The notes under the pieces are model-generated. The model had not been told where the DNA came from. It worked only from the letters and a program-made list of their open reading frames with translations, and did not search any database. From assembly GCA_025917655.1 (NCBI GenBank), contig CP084616.1, forward strand, positions 558,001 through 622,000: a stretch of DNA of 64,000 nt. Reading direction: 5' to 3'. Positions within the stretch are counted from its first letter, which is position 1, and every line of letters starts with the position of its first letter. Positions 22,775 through 33,872 of this stretch are shown one piece after another. Origin of the DNA: Chlorella sorokiniana. Taxonomy: Eukaryota > Chlorophyta > Trebouxiophyceae > Chlorellales > Chlorellaceae. The position numbers and the translations under genes are program-made.

Positions 22775-24092
22775 GGGTAGGTGGCAAACCCCAGGCTCGC
22801 CCTTCGTGCTGGATCCTCCTAAGCTTTCACCAAGGTCAAACACAGTGTGCGGGTAGGGCGTGCACAGGCACCACACTGCATGGGGGAGGCAAGACGGCTC
22901 GGCATAGGGTGCAATGACCATGGGAAGGTGGGCGGGAGCGGGCAGCTGCTGGCAAGAGGCGGTGCTCGGGTTGCCGCACGGTGCTAGGATTGTGCGCGGG
23001 TGTTCTGAAAAGCCTTTGGAAATGTCGAAAGCGCCCAGAAAAGCAACCAACGATACAGACTGGAGCAGGCGGGTTTTGCTGGAAGAAAATGACAGCGCAG
23101 GGGGTTTCGTGCGGGACGAGGCTGTGATCGAACGCCGTAGACGTGCTTGGGGCGAGGTTTGCTCGGCGCAAGTGCCGCTGGCGCTCGCCTTCGACAATTT
23201 CGATCGGTGCGCCCTCAAGCCAGCGCGCAACTGTAACAGGCCGTTTAATAGGCGCATAAAACGGGTTGAATGGTCCAGCGCGCCGGTAAAAGGCTGGATA
23301 GAGACCAGCGCGAGGGGCAGTCGAGCACCCGCGCAACTCCCCGCACACAGCCATATTTCCACCAGTTCCTAGATCATGTACTATGATTATCCCCGAAACG
23401 TTCTTTTTCGCAGCATATGGTGCCCGAGACGTCGGCAAAGGGAGGGAAGCGTTCAAGGGTGCGCGGAAAGCACTTGAAGTGCTGGTCTTGCGGATCCTTG
23501 ATCTTTATATCGCACGGAATAACCAAGGGAGCGGCAAGTAAGCCCAACCTACACCCCCTCCCTTTGCCGGGCCTCTATACTCACGTTCGAGTCCTGCGCT
23601 CGCCAGTAGATAGTGTCTTGGTCGCCAACAATGGATTTTGCGGGCTTCGACGATCAAAAGAAGTAATCGCCCCCTTGCCAATCGGTCTAGCTGGCCAGGC
23701 ACAGCGGGGGCGGCGGCAAGATGCTGCGAGCTGCGACCCTCAGGAAAACCACAGCCTGTCTTGCCAGTTGCAAGGGCACGGCGTCTCATAACAGATCAGT
23801 GATGACTGGTCTGTTGTTAGGGTTCCCGGCGCGCAGGCTAAACTCCCTAGCTGGTCAAGGTGCCACCTCGGCGACGAGTGCTCAAGAGGATAGCCGGGTG
23901 GTTGGTCAGGGAGGAGTGGCTGGACCCAATACCAGGTGGCCTAGAGCCAGGGGCAAAGCACTGCAAGCAGCGCAGCTGCAAAACTGAGTTGAGACAAGGA
24001 GGCGGGGAAGCACGTGCATGCACACAATCATGCGGGGTGATCACGGGGTCGCCAAAAAGTCTGCAACAAGCCTACGAGGCCAAGGAGGTGTC
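22775..24092. other. promoter region of the SAND/ePHD gene and 3' flank of the lipase gene
   Basis: This gap of 1.3 kb has visibly lower GC at about 22960-23700 than its surroundings. Plus-strand frames such as the one starting near 23021 (MSKAPRKATNDTDW) have no splice partners or known motifs. I see no RNA gene: a TTCGAGTCC string near 23587 lacks the paired arms of a tRNA. Confidence 0.4.
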
Positions 24093-25148
24093 CTAGGCCC
24101 CACTAGCCTCCACATCCCGCTCATCAGGCAAGGCGCCCGCCCCATCCTCGCCGCTGCCCATGGCCGCCGCATCCTGCCGCGCTCGCTCGCGCCGCCACCG
24201 CGACAGCAGCCCCCAGCGGTGTGGGCGAGGCACGGCGTGCGGCGTAGCGGCACCGACTGCTCCCTCCAGCATGTCGGCAGCCTCTGCCGCCACCCCTGCC
24301 GCGGCATCCACCGCAGCCGCCACGGTGCCGCGCACCGCGTCCGCTGCGCGGCGGCAAACTCCGCGCCCTCGCCCGCCAGCGAGGCGCGCGGGGGCACAGG
24401 TTCCGGGCAGCTGCCAGCCTGCTCCACGGCAGCAGCTCCAGCAAGCTCTGCCGCGCCTGGCTGCGCCTCCAGCTCATCCGCCTGGATGGCAGCTGCCGCC
24501 GCATCCTTGCTGCCTGCAAGCGACCCCGCTGCGTCCAGCTCCTGCGGTGACGCCACGAAATCTTCGCCCTGCGGCTGGTGCTGCTGCTGGTGCTGCTGCC
24601 AGACTGCCTCCACATCCTGCTCCAACCCGCTGCTCCCCCGAATCCTGGCACGACCCCGAGCACATTTGCAGCAAGCCGGCGCCGCAAGATGGAGGCTGCG
24701 CAGCGCCGGGCTGCCCCGTCAGCTGCAGCAGGGCAACCAGCCGGCGGAAGGCTCAGGCCAAAACCGTGGCGCTGAACCCAGCTCTCATTCATGCCACGGA
24801 GCAGGCAAGGCGACGATACGGATTCGGCGTCCGCCCAAAGCTGCACAGGCGCAGCGCCCCAGGCTGCCCCCTGCCACCCACTGCACCCACCTTTTTCTTC
24901 GCCTTGGGCAGCTCAGAGGAGAGGGGGGCGGAGCGGGTCCCGCAGCGCAGCCAGGTCGACGTTGCGCAGGAGCAGCACGGCGCCCAGGTCCATCGAGGAG
25001 GCCAGCGCCGCGGCGCCCGCCCCGCCCCCGGGCAGCCACTTGTTGGCCGAGAACTGGGCCTTGAGCACGGCAGCCAGTGAGAGCGCGTAGCGCAGCAGCT
25101 GGTGGTGGGTCACCGTGCCGCCCTTGCTGCACACGGTGAAGGAGGGGG

Positions 25149-25180
<32 letters not shown>

Positions 25181-28100
25181 GCGTGATGGCCAGAGAAGCG
25201 TAGCATTGGCGGCGGACAGGCCCACGAAACCCCAAGGTTGCAGGATGCACAGCCCAGCAGCCTGCCGCCCCGCACGACGGCTCTCCCGCCTCTCTGCGGC
25301 AGCGCCCAGTTGCTCCGACTTCCACAGCATACAGACTCACCGCGACAGCACCGACCGCTCAAAGTAGCTGGGCTTGACGATGATGTCGCGCGCGCGTTGA
25401 CCACCACGGGGTTGCAGCAGTGGCGGAAGCCTGCGCAGCGGCAGGGCGGAGGAGCGAGGGCGGCAGATGCATCTGCTGGGCGGGCGGGCAGGCAGCAGGC
25501 GGAATGCAGCGGCGGTTCTGCGGGCAACAGCCCCATCAGTAAGGGTTCCGCCATGCCACCGCTTGCAGAGACGCCCGACTCCCGCCCTCGTTGCAGCAAG
25601 CCATACCGTAGCCAGGTATCCGCGGCACCGGGTCTTGGTCATTCACCACCCCCAGCTGTCCGGTACCAGCCCGCGGTACTCGGCCGCAAAGGCGGCGTTG
25701 CCCACCTGCAAGGGGGTCAAGCGTGGCACAAGCGCTCCAACAAGGGGCTGCCCTGGCGGCGCGCGCATGCAGGGTGCCAGGCAGGCATGTCCCAAGCTTG
25801 TTGCCCTCGAAGCAGCATCTCTGTGCCGGGGCTGCCCCTCCATGCTGTCGACACCCCCATCAGCCCACCCGAGGCGACCCAAACGTGTAGAGGGTGATGG
25901 CGGCGTGCGGCAGCAGGCGGGCGAGGTCCGCAGCCGCAAGCATGGCCAGCGCACCGCCCAGGGAGTGGCCTGCGTTGCAGGCAAAGGGCTCGTTTGGAGC
26001 GTTAGACTTGGCAGCCTGAACTCAGGCACACGATGGGTGCCGCCGCCAGGCAGCCGCTACCACATAATTACCATCCCGCACAGGCAACCGCCAAAGCAGC
26101 CGCCCATGCAACACGGGCGACAGAGTGCCAGGCGCCAGCACCGACACCCCTTTCTTGCATGCAAACGCCGGGAGGCCAGCCCCATCTTTCATCCAACCTG
26201 TGAGGTATAGGCGCAGGCCGCCGGGCACCTCCTCCGCCGCCCCAAACCCCGCCGCCAGCTCCTGGATGCGCGCCAGCAGGCTGTGTCGGGCCTCCATGGC
26301 GGCGTAAGCATGGTAGAAGCCTGGGGAGGGGAGTGGGTGGGGAGGAACGCAGGCCCCCGCAGCTTCAGCTCGGCTGCTCGGCGCTCCTTGCCTTCAGCAC
26401 AGCGGCAGGCACAGCGCGGCTGGCCGGCGCATGGTGCTGCAACTGCATGCTGTGGCCGCTGCCACCTCTCCCGTCTCAGGTTGCCACTGTCGACACCGCA
26501 GCCTCAAGCCAGCCCACCCACGCCCCGTTCCAACCAACCTGCGTGCGCCTTGACCAGGCGCCCGGCGTGGTGCCGCCGCGGCAGCACCGGCGTCTGCCAG
26601 GCCTTGAGGTCGGTTGCGATGTTGGCGGAGGAGGCGGTACCGCGGAAGGCGAGCAGTACGCTGCCGTGGCGCCACGCCAGCAGGGCACGCGTGTCGGTGG
26701 CGGGGTCCCGGAAGGATTCCAGGTGGCTGAACCCAAACAGGCGGCGCGCAAAGACGGGGTCCATCTGCCCAGCGGGGCCCAGCTGCGCGGCCGGTGGGGG
26801 GGGGGGGGGGCAGGGGATGGGGGAGGAAGGGGATGATGGTCATGGTGGTGGTGGGGGTGGGGGATGGCACGTGTGCAATGTGGTTGTGGATGTGGTGGTG
26901 GTGGTGAGCCATACTGTGCTAGCGTGCGCAGTGAGTGCCCTTAGGGATGGGAGAGCCGGGTCCCCTCAGGTGTCATTGCCGCAGGGCCCAAGGGCCTCAG
27001 GCTCAGGCAGCATCGGGGTGCGGTGAGCCAGGCGCTCTCTGGGGGACAAACGGCGCAGCTGGCATGCGAGAGTGTCTGGGTGCAGGGTGCTTCTCGTGAA
27101 AGCGGCAGCAGCGCAGGGCTCACCCAGTACCTGTAGGCCAGCTTGGTCCAGTAGAAGAGCCGTACCGCTAGCTCGAAGCAGAACATGGGCGGCACGTCGT
27201 GCCCTGGCGGTGCTCGTGGTGATGGGGGTGCAGCAGGGCCGACGCGCGCCGGCTCAGCGCGCGCAGCACGCTGCGGCTGCCCAGCGTGCTGCGTGAGTCG
27301 TGCGGGGCAGGCGCCGCCGCCAAGGGCGCCGACACCCCTCTGCTGGGCCCCGGGTGGGCCGGCTGCGCGGCTGGCTGCTGTAAGCCGCCAGCGTCGCTGC
27401 GCTGCAGGGCACTAAGCTGCTCCTGCTCCCGCTCACAGCGCCGCTGCTCAAGCCGCTCAGCGTTGCTGCCTTCCAAGCTAAAGGACTGATGTTGCTGCGG
27501 CTGCGACTGCTGCGGATGCTGCTCCTGGCCCTTCTCTGCGGCTGGCGAGGGCGGCGCGGGCGACAGGCGCAGGAGGAGGCGGCGGCCGCCGGACAGCAGT
27601 CGCAGCAGGGCGGGGCCCTCCGCCTCCGCCGCCTGCCGCCGCTCCGCCTCCCGTGCCGCAATGGCCCTCGGCAGCCCCTCCAGGGTCCAGCTGAAGCGCT
27701 GCATGCAGGTCTGCAGCAGCGGTGCAGAGCGGCAGGGGGGCTGGTGGGGTCGCCATCAGCATGCGCGGGCCAAGCAGCGTGCCTGCCCCTCTCCCTCTCG
27801 CTAGAGCATCAAGCAGCATGAAGCAAGAGCTGCGAGGCCTACAGTGAGCAGGTCGCGCGTCTGCCCCGCCTTGGGCATCAGCGCCACCGCCTGCACCGCC
27901 ACCAGCAGCGCCAAGGACAGCTGCAGGGGGAGGGGGGCAGGGGCTGCAGTGCTGCAGTGGCGTCCGCAGCGGCATGCGCGCTCGGCCGGGACAAGCGGCA
28001 GCGCTGCCTGCCCGTTTATGGCCAGCAACATCGCCTCGGGCTCCAGGCCCAGGTCTTCCTTCCCCCACCAGCCTTGGCACCTCCGCCCAGAGAGCCAATT

Positions 28101-31100
28101 TCCATCCAGGCTCACAGGTGCTCGCCGCAGAGGCAGGGCCGCAGCAAGGCAGCGGCGCGGCAGCGTCTGGGCATTGAAACGGGCAATGAAATGAATGAAG
28201 GCGGGCGCTGGGGTTGGACTTGCCTGAACGGGGGCCATGCCCAGGCTGGAGTCCAGGTAGGACCAGCAGGACTGGAAGCGCACAGCCGACAGCACCACCG
28301 AGGAAACGATGACGGTGAGGAAAGCGGCGGTGCCGTGGCGTGCCTGCATGCGGCAAGGTGGGCAAGGTGTGTGAGTGCGATTGTTGCTTGTTTGTTTGTG
28401 GGGGGCGCGTGCAAGCGGGGGTGTCTGGAAGGGTTGCAGAAGAGGAGGGGAGGGGGCAGGAAGGGAGGGAACTGCCCTTTGAGGCCCCAGCGAGGCTGCA
28501 TGAGAACCGCTCATCACAGGTCCACAGCCCCCTCGAACAACCGTCCCAGGCTCATCCACGCACCATCAGGCGGATGTGGATGTTGGAAAGGCGGTACCGT
28601 GCGTACGGCAGGTACGCGTGGTCCCGAAAGGCACGCCACAGGTAGAAAGCGTAGCCCAGCGCGTACAGCACAGTGACCAGCAGCTGCGTGGCGCGTGGGC
28701 GGGGGCGGAGCAGCGGCGGCGGCGGCAGCCGTGGGTTGGAGCGGAAGTGGGCACGCATGCCCGACACGCTGGCCGCCCTGCAGCAGCTGCGTTGTGCGCG
28801 AATCACGGCAGCAAGGCCACCCCCAAGCAGGGCCGGCTGCTGCAAGGACAGGCGCCCACGCTGCAGTCCACTACCGCCCGGCTCTGTCACCCGTCGCACC
28901 ACCGCCTCCAGCTCCCTTGCCGCCGCCACCCCGTCCACACCACCACCCTCCCGCTCGCCCAGCAAGGCAGCCCAATGGTCCCGCCCTGCAACCCACCTGC
29001 ACCGCGGTGAGGACCTGTATTGCCGTGCCCTCGTCGCAATCGTACTGCGCCTCATCGCACTGCGCCTGCTCATCCACCTGCACGGCGTGGCGGCGAACCT
29101 GCACCGCCATGGCAGCAACGGCGGCGGGCGCGATGCGCGTGAGCTGAAGACCTGAAGGGAAGCGGGTGCACGGCGCTGCTGTGCAAGCGCGCGCTGCGCC
29201 CGGTACTGGCTGAAAAGATCGTGTCGTTTCGGGCTTGGCTTTGCACCGCAGCGGCTGTGCGCTGATGCTGGACCGGCTGAGCGGGTCCTGGCCTCAACTT
29301 CACAGCGGGCCACGCAGACGTGCAGCCAGGCAGCAAGCTGGCGGCGGGAAGGTGTGGGTGAGGCTGGGCACTGACCCGGGTGATGGTGCGGGCCACAGTG
29401 ATGCCCTCAAAGAGGAGCCACAGCACCAGCTTGGGTGCGTGGATGTGCAGTTTCTGGCGCAGCGTCACATCCATCACCAGCTGCGGGGGCGCGGGGGGCT
29501 CTAGCGGGCGAGGGGCGGCTTGCGGGACTGGTGGCAGCAGCCGGCAGACGCCTCCCAGCTGCCGCGATCGCTGCACCCCCAAAGACACAGACAGATTCTC
29601 TGTTTGAAGGAGTGGACGCCAGGCTTCTGGCAAAGGGCGCCTGCGGCAGCAGCTGCCTCCCACCTGCTCATCAGGGTCTGCAGGGGGTGCGGGGCCACGG
29701 TAGCGGCAGCACTCGTGCGCCATGGCCACCGTGCTGTAAAAGATGCAGTTCTGTGAGGTCCACCGCACAAAAGCCATCCAGGCTGCACAAGCAGCGGAAG
29801 GGGACGGGAAGGGCAGCACCTCAGCATCACCCGTCCAGGGGCCCAGCAACAGCAAGCAAGGCCCGCGCACGCTGACAAGCGCGCCAGCCCCCCGCCCCCA
29901 ACCCCACCCCCATCCCGCCTTCCCCCCGTCTCTGGGCTGCTGTGCGTGGCGGCCGCAGCGGTGGCACGCACCAATGCCGTCGTCGAACCAGGAGCAGCGT
30001 TGCACGGCGGCCTGGGCGTAGGGCGCCAGCCAGAACACTGTACTGATGATCTGGAAGAGGGAAGACATGAGGGCAGGAAGTGGGGCAGGAGCGGGGACGG
30101 GGGCGGGGCGGCCGAGCGACGCAGCCAGCGGGCGAAGACGGGGAGGGCCGCCCGCCGCCGCAGGCAGCGCCGCTTGGCTGCCCAGCTGGCCTACGCCTAG
30201 CGCTTCTGCTCTACTTGGCGATGGAAGGGGTGCGGGAGGCGCGGCAGCAAGACAGCTGCCCCACCTGGACGGTCAGCAGCACGCCAGCGGTGCGGCTGAG
30301 TGACATGCGGCGGTAGCTCCTGCACAGCGGGCAACGCGGGCAGACAGGCCGGCGGGGTTGCGACGATGGCGGGTTGAGGCAGCACGGGATGGGGCACAGG
30401 GGCAGCGTGGCACCGCTTGGCAGCCTGACCATGAGCGTGCACGCCTGCCTAGCTGGGGATATTGGGGCGGCGCGGGGGGGGACCGTGGCAAGTAGAGCGC
30501 AGCGGCGAGCGGAGCAGCGGCAGCGGGGCAGGCCCTCGTCGCACCAGCTCCTCCGCGCCAGCCGCGTGCTGTGTAGGTTGGCGCCAAACCAGGCCAGCAG
30601 CGCCAGCAGGCAGGCGAGGCAGCCGGCCGCCAAGCATGAGTTGACCACATACCTGCTGGCAGAGCAGGCTGGTTTGAAGGCCAAAGAGCAGTGCCGGCCT
30701 AGCGCCTTGCAAGTCAGCAAGAGCAGTTCATCTGGTGCGGCCGCGCTCTACCCAGGAAAAGACACCAGGCCAAGGTGCACCCCAGGCACCCGTGGCATGA
30801 CAGGCGCTGCTGCATCGCCGCAGCTGGCCGGCACCGCAAGGGCTGGCGGGAAGCGCTCACCACTCCTTGTCCTGAAACAGCAGCTGGCGCTCGTCAATGT
30901 TGTACTTGAACACGATCTGCAAATGATGCAGCAGCAGCAGCAGCTTCGCTACTCATTGTGGGTGCTGGCAGGACGAAGCAGGCGCACAGCATTGCCGCAG
31001 CAGCGCGCCACCCCTGCTCACCATGACCACGACGGCGGCATCTATCAGTAGCGTGCAGAGGTAGACGGCCCAGGAGAGAAGCTGAGACTCGCGGTTGGTG

Positions 31101-31531
31101 GCAAACTCGATGCGCAGGCGCGCGGTGCGGGCTCTGCTGAGTCGGCTAGGTTGGGATGCAGCGCTGGACTGAGCAGAGCCGCTGTTGCTGGCGCCGCCGT
31201 TGGGGTCCACCAGGGCGGCGCCGCCCTGCGAACCGGAGGCCTTCTCGCTGCATCGCGGGGACTCATCATGCGATGCTGACGCCCCCATGCCCTCGGGGGA
31301 CGCCGCAGGTTCCGTTGCGGGAAAACCCCGTGACTGTCCCGCGGCGCCACCCAACGGGCGATCACCTGGTCCAAGAGCAGCTTTATAAGCATCAAAAACG
31401 GCAAAAGTTGCGAGGATCCCAGGGACAGCAGTAGCCACCTGTTGGGCGTACCGCTGCCGCTGCTCGCACCGCACCTGCGACAACGTAGCATGGCGTAACC
31501 TGGCGAACTGCGAGCTTCGGAGTGCTTGCAT
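24093..31531 (-). CDS. multi-pass membrane class 3 lipase
   Basis: A long gene of at least fifteen exons, starting MQALRSSQFARLRH at 31531. The first half encodes a Ser/Pro-rich loop and about seven hydrophobic segments, for example LLSWAVYLCTLLIDAAVVVM, CLACLLALLAWFGANLH, LLVTVLYALGYAFYLWRAF and FLTVIVSSVVLSAV. The second half is a class 3 (Rossmann-poor alpha/beta hydrolase) lipase. Its features are FESFRDP-like SFRDPATDTRALLAW, LLAFRGTASSANIATDLK, the nucleophile elbow GHSLGG (25953-25970), FGSPRVGN, the acidic-residue loop VNDQDPVPRIP and a His in VTHHQLLRYALSL. The C-terminal tail is Ala-rich and ends DERDVEASGA at the stop 24093. Class 3 lipases hydrolyse acylglycerols or galactolipids; the multi-span N-terminus puts this one in a membrane. 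Frame continuity needs one added C at 25649-25653 and at 27202-27204, plus a few similar spots near 25395 and 24350. Confidence 0.8.
25146..25182. repeat. GGC/GCC microsatellite
   Basis: About eleven GGC units following a G run, inside an intron of the lipase gene. Confidence 0.85.
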
Positions 31532-31568
31532 GTGAGTAGGACACTCAAGCAATAGTCAAATCAAGTCA

Positions 31569-31573
31569 TTACA
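31569..31573 (-). terminator. TGTAA polyadenylation signal just upstream of the lipase start
   Basis: TGTAA on the minus strand, about 490 bases after the stop of the single-pass membrane protein gene and 37 bases before the lipase ATG at 31531. Confidence 0.5.
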
Positions 31574-31674
31574 TGTTAACGGTTGTCGTGGGTAAGCACA
31601 GCAAGCCTGGGTTGCCGCCGCCGCCGCTCAGGGCATGACAACGTATTTGGCTTGCAAACCAACATCAGAATCAA

Positions 31675-31724
31675 GAGAATGTCCTGGACGGACTGCAGAA
31701 CCAATAGAATGTCCTGGACGGACT
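31675..31724. repeat. short tandem direct repeat
   Basis: The 20-base unit AGAATGTCCTGGACGGACTG recurs about 30 bases later as AGAATGTCCTGGACGGACTC, with CAGAACCAAT between the copies. It lies in a 3' UTR. Confidence 0.85.
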
Positions 31725-32059
31725 CAAAGCTGCAGAAGATGGTCTGAGGAGCATGGAGCCATCAAAAGGCTGCCATGAATCCGCCGCCAGCCAGAGTGAA
31801 TCAAAGGCCTGGGACATTGCGTACCTTTGAGCAAATAAAAACTTGTACAGCGAACAGGTAGGGATGACGTGCTTCAAGTCGACAAGGGCGGTGTCCAGAA
31901 AAGGTGGCGCTGAAAAGTATGTACGGTGGGGGGCTTGCGCGAGTCGGCAGCAAGCGGCTGCCAAGACAAGGAAATAAGAGGAATGAAATGGGCGACAGTC
32001 GGCAGATGCCTGGTGCATAACAATTGACACAGGGATCGCCAACTGCCGAAGGGCAGGCT

Positions 32060-33256
32060 TTACTGCAGTACTGCTCCGTCGCTTCGGCTCCTTCCATGAC
32101 TGATGAACCAGTGCGACAGGTGGGCCGGTTGGTGGGCTGGGCAGGGGAGCGGCACAGGTGCTTGTCCCTGCGGGGACAGTTCGATTGCTGGCATGGGTAA
32201 GGGTTTTGCCAGAAACCCCGCCGGCAACTCACTGCGCTTCACCTTGAATGCTGCGAGCGCCGCGTCAAAGCTGTGGCGCTTGGAATGCCTGGCGCAGCGC
32301 CCAGCCAGCGCCACCTCGGAGGGCAACACATGCAACACCACATGCTGCGACTTGGCCTCTGGCGGGATGACCGTAAAGCCAACCGGGGCACAGTCCGCTG
32401 AGGTTGCGGAGCTGGCGCGGCGCGGTGTGAGCTGCTCGCTGAAAGCCAGGCTGGTGCGCCACAGCGGCCCGGCCTCAGCCACATCCATGATGGTGACCAC
32501 ACTGCAGCATGAGCCAGGGAAGCCAGCTGACCAGCAAGGCCAACCCGCCTACTCCAACCAGGGACACACGGCAGCAAGCGCATGCGGATCCGTGCACTCA
32601 CCCGTCGCCATGTTGACACCCCCCCCAGCCCTGACCCACACTCACCCACCCACCTACTCCTTCCCCACCGCACAAACATTCGCTCGCTCCCTACCCCCCC
32701 GCGCACACACGCACACACACACACCTGTGGTGCTGATCCTCGTCGTCGTCGACCTCTGCAGCATCAGCGGCAGCGGTCGAGTGCCGCATGGCGTAGGCCA
32801 CACCGAAGTGGCGGTCGGGCCCCAGCACAACCACCGGTATCTTGATGGTCCGGGGCATCAGGAGCGGCCCGCCTGCAGCAGCCAGGGAAGGCAGGCAGGG
32901 AGCCACGTTGCAGGCCAGGGACTGCGTGTGACACGCATGACTCGCAAACTCGAAACCTGGACGCGCGGCCTCGCCCTGCACCTGTCTTTGAGGTTTGTTC
33001 CGGCAGCGGGTGTCCACGCCCGAGTTCCAATCCATGCGCTTCCATATGAAGAAGGAAGCGAGAATCACAAACACCACAAAGATGAGCGGGGCACCAACTG
33101 CAGAGCAAAGTTGCACCACCAGCACAGTCGGAGGCTTGTGGCCGGTAACCGACAGAGCGGCAGCAGCAGCCCGAAAGTGGTCAATGCTTGCCGCGCTGCT
33201 TGTGCTTGGCACTAGAGCATGTTTTCCCAGTGCAATGGCTCACCGCATAATGTCAT
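32060..33256 (-). CDS. single-pass membrane protein of unknown function
   Basis: Four exons: 33256-33244 (ATG plus three codons and a GTGAGC donor), 33097-32982, 32872-32725 and 32501-32060, about 239 residues. I chose this start because the longer frame upstream lacks an ATG while this micro-exon phases perfectly into the next. The N-terminus is one transmembrane helix (GAPLIFVVFVILASFFIW) followed by KRMDWNSG. The rest is soluble: IPVVVLGPDRHFGVAYAMRH, an acidic stretch (EVDDDEDQHH), then IMDVAEAGPLWRTSLAFSEQ and SQHVVLHVLPSEVALAG, with a Pro/His tail. I recognise no family. Exons 2 and 3 join in phase only with one added G at the GCGGGCC acceptor side (32866-32872), or if that intron is retained, since it reads through without a stop. 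Confidence 0.65.
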
Positions 33257-33872
33257 AAGAGCGGCTCGGGAGAGGCCAGTCTCTTGTGCATTGGAAGGGC
33301 TTGCACTTGTGGCAAGGGCTTGACCCACATTCAGGACTGCGCTTGCCATTTTTTGTTTCCGGCGGTGCTACACTGCCAACTTAACCTTTGCGGGTCCTGC
33401 CGGTGGTCACCCACACAGTCAAGTTTCCCAGCCGTAGCCTGCAGCACCTGCGGCTTGCATGGATTCTAAAGAAAGAGTAGGTCTCAATCTACGGCCAATG
33501 CGAGCTTCACTTTGCATAAGCGCGGCCACTTCCTGGCGCCCTACCATGCCAGCTAGGAGGCGCAATGATGTCCAAACCGCGTGAGGGTGGTCTGCTCAGC
33601 CACCACTTCAACAGGTTGCACCAGCATGTTAATGCAAAATTGATCACCTCTGGCCTTATGAGATATGAAGTACTACCCTAAACAACCTAAGGGGAGCGGT
33701 GCAGGACGGTCAGCCCAGAGAGAGTCGAGGCGCAGTGAGAGTTCCAATGTGCCAACAGTATGTTGGTGAAACGGATTATGACCAGCTACAATGACTGGCC
33801 TACATAGTATTACAGCATTTATTCAAGGAGAACTCCCACACTCAGCAACCTCGCGCTCGACACAGCAGCGCA
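33257..33872. other. intergenic, 5' flank of the membrane protein gene
   Basis: Contains the TGTAA of the upstream minus-strand gene (TTACA at 33810-33814), only about 60 bases after its stop. The stretch 33470-33830 is relatively AT-rich. No gene is visible. Confidence 0.5.
33810..33814 (-). terminator. TGTAA polyadenylation signal of the RPA-binding-like gene
   Basis: TGTAA on the minus strand about 60 bases after the stop codon at 33873. Confidence 0.5.

Larger units (their letters stand above)
31532..32059. other. 3' UTR of the single-pass membrane protein gene
   Basis: On the minus strand this is the 3' UTR of the gene ending at 32060. It has a TGTAA at 31569-31573 and a short direct repeat at 31675-31724. 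No gene is visible. Confidence 0.55.

Noticed and set aside
23575-23620. Possible tRNA suggested by a TTCGAGTCC string
   Set aside because: No pairing T stem, anticodon arm or acceptor stem could be found around it.
23417-23791. Plus-strand frame with a CxxC pair (CWSCGS)
   Set aside because: Isolated, no splice partners and low-GC context; a single CxxC is not evidence of a zinc finger.
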